Below, one piece after another: positions 59,249 to 64,000 of a DNA stretch of 64,000 nt. The DNA is from Emmonsiellopsis sp. PD_33 (taxonomy: Eukaryota; Ascomycota; Eurotiomycetes; Onygenales; Ajellomycetaceae): contig JANTQF010000083.1 in the NCBI GenBank assembly GCA_032988165.1, positions 1 to 64,000 of the forward strand, given 5' to 3'. The first letter of the stretch is position 1. Every line of letters starts with the position of its first letter. The translations under genes were made by a program, and so were the position numbers. Under the pieces are notes generated by a model. The model was not told the DNA's origin and did no database searches. It saw only the letters and a list, made by a program, of their open reading frames with translations.

Positions 59249-60038
59249 CCGTATTCGGGGCGGCGTCGCGGTCGACCAGGTCCGGACTCCCTGCCAGGAG
59301 TGCCAAAGGGTGTCGAATAGAAGACGGGCCGCGAGTACATAGCTGAGGTGCCAGTGTTAACACTGTTAATGAATATTTTATTTTTGGTTCTTGTTCTTTT
59401 ATTCGAGTAATTAATCGTATCCCGCACGCGAGGGGCTAGCCCGATGTGGTGTAGTGTCCCGGAGCCGGAGTCTTGGCAGCGCAGATCATGTTATCTCCGC
59501 TTATGTCAGCGCCGGCGCCCCTTCTTTCTCATCTCAGAAAAAAAGCAATCGCTTCGTATATCAACGTCGACTTCGGCTTCATCTCTGCCCAGCTCGCCGT
59601 TCCGCTCTGCCCGCCTCTGTTCTCCTCTGCGTCCTGCTCGCCCCGTCTCTCCTTCGTCCTCTCGCCGCCCCCTCTTCGCCCATTCTCTCCTCCCAGCTTT
59701 GACCTCCTTTCGTGCTTGGCATTTACCATCTCCGACTCTTCCGGCCCGCACTCATCGTTTCCCGACCTCCGCAGCCGTTCGCGTCCTCCTTATTGCCTCG
59801 CCGTTCCGTCGCCTCTAGTTGCAAGCAAATTGACTGCTCTATCGATTGTCGCTCCTGTTCTCCTCTGGCCCTTTGCCAATGCGCCTCCTGCGCCTGCGAG
59901 GGTGATTCTTTCCGCTCTCCGCGCGCGTCTCCTCTCCACCGCATCTCTCTTCTATGGTAGCCGAATTCACGCCCAATCCACGCCGTTGAAAGCTGCCGGG
60001 TGCTTGCTCGTCTGATTGTCCTCTCTCTCGCCACCGCC
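59249..60038. promoter_or_regulatory. SUR2 upstream region with CT-rich leader
   Basis: A long CT-rich stretch at 59560-59960 lies just before the SUR2 start, typical of fungal leaders. The frames here on both strands are its composition artefact. Confidence 0.5.
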
Positions 60039-61374
60039 ATGTCGAATGTGACGGGCAATATGGATTTGCCGCCGCTCCCGGCCTACGCCCTCACCCCGCG
60101 CCCTCCCCTGATCACTTCCATCCCAGACAGTCTCCTGATCCTCATTCTACCCGTGATTGCATACTGGGTAGTTTCTATGATATTCCACTGGATTGATGTG
60201 AACGATTACTTTTCGCAATACCGCCTACACACCCCCGCAGAGGTTTTGAAGCGGAACCATGTCACAAGGTGGGATGTTGTTCGGGATGTTGTCGTGCAAC
60301 AATTGATCCAGACGGCGTTCGGTTTGATGATTGCATACTTTGATGACGTTGAGTATACGGGGAAGGATGAGTACAACGTCATGAAATGGGCTACACGGAT
60401 CAGGATTGCCCAAAGAATGATTCCCAAATTCACATCCATCCTTGGGATTGACACTCTAGGGCTTGCTGGGAAGCTATCGTCGCATCCAATGTTAGCTGCG
60501 GCCCTTTCTGGCGGCAAATATCCATCCTTGACACAAATTGTCATAACAGCCTCGGGGGAATCTATAATTGCGCCTGCATTTGCTAATTGGGAACTTCACA
60601 CTGCTCGAGCACTCTATTGGTATCTGATTCCTGCCGCGCAGTTCGTCTTTGCAACCCTCTTTGTCGACACATGGCAATATTTCCTACACCGCGGAATGCA
60701 CATGAATAGGTGGCTGTACAGTAAGTTCCTTGTCCATCATACCTCTATAGATATCCGTTCTTTTCTGACCAATGAATTCTACAGCAACCTTCCATTCGCG
60801 CCACCATCGCCTCTATGTGCCATATGCCTTTGGTGCATTATATAATCACCCCGTTGAAGGTTTCCTTCTCGATACTGCCGGAACGGGAATTGCGTTTCTC
60901 CTTACTGGCATGACAAACCGACAGGGAATGTGGTTTTTTACCGGCTCAACTGTTAAGACCGTCGATGACCACTGTGGCTATGCCTTCCCCTTCGATCCGT
61001 TGCAGCATCTCACTTCTAACAATGCTGCATACCACGACATCCACCATCAAAGCTGGGGCATCAAAACCAATTTCTCCCAGCCATTCTTCACCTTTTGGGA
61101 CCGGTTCCTAAATACTCGTTGGTCAGGGGGGGATATCCAGCTTCGATATGAGAGATCACGGAATACCGCACAAAAGTTGGTGGATGAAGACAACGCGAAT
61201 AAACAATCACCCACTGTTCAAGCCGACTCCGTATCGACGAAAGAAGATGAAGAACCAACTTCGCGAAACTTGCTACCGCGCCGTGTTCGACGGAAGACTC
61301 CCTCCTTTTCTCCCCAGTCTGAGACCCTAAAGAGCGTCAGCCATCGCCTTAATGGGAGCATACGGCAGAAATAA
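60039..61374 (+). CDS. SUR2: Sphinganine C4-hydroxylase (SUR2)
   Basis: Exons 60039-60720 and 60785-61374 are joined across a 64-nt intron (GTAAGT to TACAG) and give 423 residues. The enzyme hydroxylates dihydrosphingosine to phytosphingosine in the ER. The three His boxes of the di-iron fatty-acid hydroxylase family are present: FLHRGMHMNRWLY, FHSRHHRLYVPYAFGALYNHP directly after the splice, and YHDIHHQSWG. Hydrophobic segments LLILILPVIAYWVVSMIFHWI and LYWYLIPAAQFVFATLFVDT are membrane spans. The C-terminus is charged and disordered-looking (KEDEEPTSRNLLPRRVRRK). The ATG at 60039 directly precedes conserved SNVTGNMDLPPLPAYAL. Confidence 0.93.
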
Positions 61375-62229
61375 GCGCCCACAGTAACGGCAAGGCCGGT
61401 TCACTGCCGTTTATCTTATCCCTCCTTATCTTGTTATTGCCATACATATTTCCTTCTCACTACCCCAACATGGGCTGTTATTGACACCTAATCTGCAAAT
61501 AACCCCTCACCTAATATCTCGTTTATATTTGTATATGCGTTTGGCTGTCTCTTTTATGATAAAATGCGCCCCTATTATTTAATGCGAACAGCGCGCGGTT
61601 CCCATGCTCACTCGTTATGTTTTTGGCCTTGTCCCTACTCCTTGTTGTCTTCCTTTCAACACCCTGTTTTCTTTCGCCCTTTTATTCTACGGAGTCTTTC
61701 CCCATTCATGGAGTTGGTGGCATGGTTGCCATCCTTGGATTAACTATAATTTCCTTGTTCCAGGCGCCACAATTTCACCTCCCCATTACGATCTTAATAG
61801 TAGCACTGGAAAGTGCTTCCGTCTACTTCCCTTTTTTATGTGATTCTTCTTTGTATCTTTTATTTCTTCTACCACTTACACTGGACCCTTTTTTTTTTCA
61901 TTCACGGCTCCACTACTCCATTCCATTCTATCTTAAATATCCTCTTTCCTTCGTTGTTCTTTTTATTTTACTCCTTTTTTAAAAATTCTCTCTTTGTTTT
62001 ATCTTAACACTTCATCCTATGTATAAAATTAAACAGAATAAATTTAAAATCACCATCACGCCCCTCGGGTTGCTATTTAGTTGAATATCATTAAATTCAA
62101 AATAAACATACATTACAGAGTAAAGCAAGGAACCAAACCCAGCACCAGATGGATCCCGCGGGGGGTATTATCAGGAACTCCCTCACCCCCTAACCCTAAA
62201 CCGGGCTAACCAACCACTTAACCGCCTCT
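61375..62229. other. SUR2 3' flank, T-rich
   Basis: A strongly T-rich 3' flank. Frames at 61604-62007 read Phe/Leu-rich translations caused by the T-rich composition. An isolated CCCTAACCCTAAACC stretch near 62190 does not form a telomere array. Confidence 0.5.
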
Positions 62230-63837
62230 TCATACCCAAAGAATGCTCCATCTAGTCACCCGCCTCGACGCGCCCGACTGCCCTAGGGAAGTAGGATCAA
62301 CCTCAGCACCCCCCCTTTGCTCTAAATGTGAGTCCAAAACGCCAGACCGCGCCGCGGTGGTATCATCGTAGTAGTCGCCATAGTAGCCATCGTCAGCGGC
62401 AAACGCGGCCGCAACCCCTGATCGGTTCCAGGAATTTGTGTCGGGGCTGGCATTAATTGCTAGCCGCTGGAGAGGTGCTGCTAACTCGTCGATGTGTGGG
62501 CTGAAGGACTCCCCGTAGTCGTCAATTGCGGGTTGGTGTGGAGATGTCATTGGAATACCCTCTGACCATTTCCCGGAATGTCTGGTGTGGTCGTCTCCAA
62601 CTATTGCTGGATGGCTCATACCGACCTCGGCCTCATCGGGGACGCTTGCGTCGTCCCATACGTCGTCGTCATCGCCGTTATAGTCATACTCGCTTGGGCT
62701 GTGGCACAAACGGCCTCGATACTCATCCGCCAGCCTCTCGCTCGTCTTCTCCCTATCGGACCGTTGGATCCTCTCAGCACTGTCGAGGTAGTAGTGGTTG
62801 CGGCCGGAGTAGATGCTAACAGACTCCGAAACCGTGGTTTTAGGCGTGGCTGGACAGAAGCGTCCACTCGACATGGACGTTCGTCTCGAGTGTATCGGCG
62901 TATGTTGTGTACTATAGATAGAGCTGAAGGATGCGGTTGAATGATGACGGAAGCGTTCTATCCCCGAAAAGTATCGCGAGGAGCTCCTGCGTGAGCAGGG
63001 AATGTCGCTGCTGTGGCTGGAGTGTTGATGTTCGTCTGTCGCCGTGAGAATTGCATTGTCACCGCTCCCCTCGTGATGGACCTGGTTGTCGTGGTGGGAG
63101 TAAGGAGCTTGGCCGTAGGAGGACTGCTGGTAAGAGAAGTCTAGATCCCCCCTTCCCATTAACTCCGAGTCGGAATGTCGATAACTTTCAAGAACTCCAT
63201 CACAGTAAACTGACGTGTGTCTGCGCGGATTCTTCGATTGCCACTCCCGCTTTTCGTGCCGTGTTGAGTGCGTGGTTTTCGATCTTACAATCCCACTATC
63301 ACTCAATCCACGCTGGTGTATTTCCAAAAACAGTTCCACCCAGGAGAGCAACGCATCATCTTCGTTCCTGGTTCTCCTAGCTGGCAAGTCTAACTCACCC
63401 AGCAAAACAGTGCGAAGATGTTTGAGCGCAGTAGGGTTTTTCCCAACGCGTGCCAACCTGCAGGCTTTGCACTTGTCTACTACTTGATATGCACAGCCTT
63501 TCGACTCCATATCAATCACGGATAACCACATATCGTTGATGCCATGCAGATACTCCACAATTTTCCGCTGGTCATCAGGGAGTTCTGACCGGCGGCACAT
63601 ATACTTGTCGAGGCGAACGTTGACCTCCTCACGGAGTAATTTGTATTGGTCCCGAATCAAGTCTGCATCCAGATTTCGGTGTTTCTCACACAAACCCCCC
63701 TTCCAAGACCAGCAGCGGCGCAGATATTCTGATACTTTCTCTTTTCCCTTAGTGGGCTCGACGTCAGAGCGTAGGATAGATAGTATGATCTCCTCTTTTT
63801 TGTCTTTGGCCAGCTCCTTCCATGACTTGGATGGCAT
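62230..63837 (-). CDS. Orphan Ser/His-rich protein, function unknown
   Basis: A single exon of 535 residues. I do not recognise the family. The N-terminal half is ordered-looking with a Cys-rich helical region (WSWKGGLCEKHRNLDAD, DKCKACRLARVGKNPTALKHLRTVLLGELDL). From about residue 190 it is low complexity: Arg/Ser/His-rich, with repeated SSS, HHS, and YSTQHT-like elements, an acidic DDDDVWDD stretch, then a C-terminal ASRRVTRWSILWV. Length and an uninterrupted frame support a real gene. The Cys arrangement CKACRLARV may bind a metal. It resembles hypothetical proteins I recall from related fungi. Confidence 0.68.
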   Translation of the reverse strand: MPSKSWKELAKDKKEEIILSILRSDVEPTKGKEKVSEYLRRCWSWKGGLCEKHRNLDADLIRDQYKLLREEVNVRLDKYMCRRSELPDDQRKIVEYLHGINDMWLSVIDMESKGCAYQVVDKCKACRLARVGKNPTALKHLRTVLLGELDLPARRTRNEDDALLSWVELFLEIHQRGLSDSGIVRSKTTHSTRHEKREWQSKNPRRHTSVYCDGVLESYRHSDSELMGRGDLDFSYQQSSYGQAPYSHHDNQVHHEGSGDNAILTATDEHQHSSHSSDIPCSRRSSSRYFSGIERFRHHSTASFSSIYSTQHTPIHSRRTSMSSGRFCPATPKTTVSESVSIYSGRNHYYLDSAERIQRSDREKTSERLADEYRGRLCHSPSEYDYNGDDDDVWDDASVPDEAEVGMSHPAIVGDDHTRHSGKWSEGIPMTSPHQPAIDDYGESFSPHIDELAAPLQRLAINASPDTNSWNRSGVAAAFAADDGYYGDYYDDTTAARSGVLDSHLEQRGGAEVDPTSLGQSGASRRVTRWSILWV

Positions 63838-64000
63838 TATGTGGCTGCTGCACTACACCGATAGATAGGGGTAGTTCTCGATATCGTTAGAGTCGGCTGC
63901 CGTGGTTATTGAGAGCTTGAGTTGGTAGTTTCTTCATCGAGAAGAGGAAGGAAGAGCTTGGGATTTCTCACAGTGATGGTTATGTAGAGGAGGGTACAGA
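63838..64000. other. Right-edge flank
   Basis: Promoter side of the orphan gene, cut off by the window end. Confidence 0.4.

Noticed and set aside
61604..62007. Phe/Leu-rich plus frames after SUR2
   Set aside because: Caused by T-rich composition in the 3' flank.
62180..62215. CCCTAACCCTAAACC telomere-like motif
   Set aside because: Only about two imperfect units with genes on both sides; not a telomere array.

Overview
The window is chromosomal DNA from a filamentous ascomycete (Pezizomycotina). Short introns of about 47-128 nt with GTAWGT-like donors and CTAAC-like branch sites, one 348-nt intron, and the set of conserved genes support this. The proteins look most like Eurotiomycetes, possibly Onygenales, but that placement is from memory of families and was not tested. 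There is no bacterial-style operon, rRNA or convincing tRNA. I rebuilt gene models by joining reading frames across GT-AG introns and checking that the exon lengths sum to a multiple of three.

Left third (1-26 kb): a secreted AA11-like copper monooxygenase (LPMO), tRNA pseudouridine synthase PUS7, a GNAT acetyltransferase, a carotenoid oxygenase with a perfect 19-bp palindrome beside its TATA box, a DUF2293 protein, a decayed DUF4238 gene, a PHD-finger protein, the pre-mRNA cleavage endonuclease YSH1, and TFIID subunit TAF4 transcribed divergently from YSH1.

Middle (26-45 kb): an F-box protein with an N-terminal Cys-rich segment, a gene with one frameshift, a decayed gene, a LAMMER protein kinase, a secreted beta-lactamase-like hydrolase, sideroflexin, an AIM6-like membrane protein, and a ketopantoate-reductase family enzyme. 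Accessory and decayed genes are concentrated at 26-32 kb.

Right third (45-64 kb): a sugar transporter convergent with a class III aminotransferase, a second GNAT acetyltransferase, SRP19, a small Zn2Cys6 regulator with a probable GC-AG intron inside its zinc cluster, TCTP, an uncharacterised nucleotidyltransferase-like protein, sphinganine C4-hydroxylase SUR2, and a long low-complexity orphan protein.

Most genes are independent housekeeping units (RNA processing, transcription, protein targeting, lipid and mitochondrial metabolism) interspersed with accessory genes. I do not see a secondary-metabolite cluster, a defence island or an intact transposon. The points most worth following are splice-level oddities (a stop-free in-frame intron, a GC-AG intron, a 348-nt intron splitting a metal-binding motif), perfect palindromes in non-coding DNA, and three broken genes.
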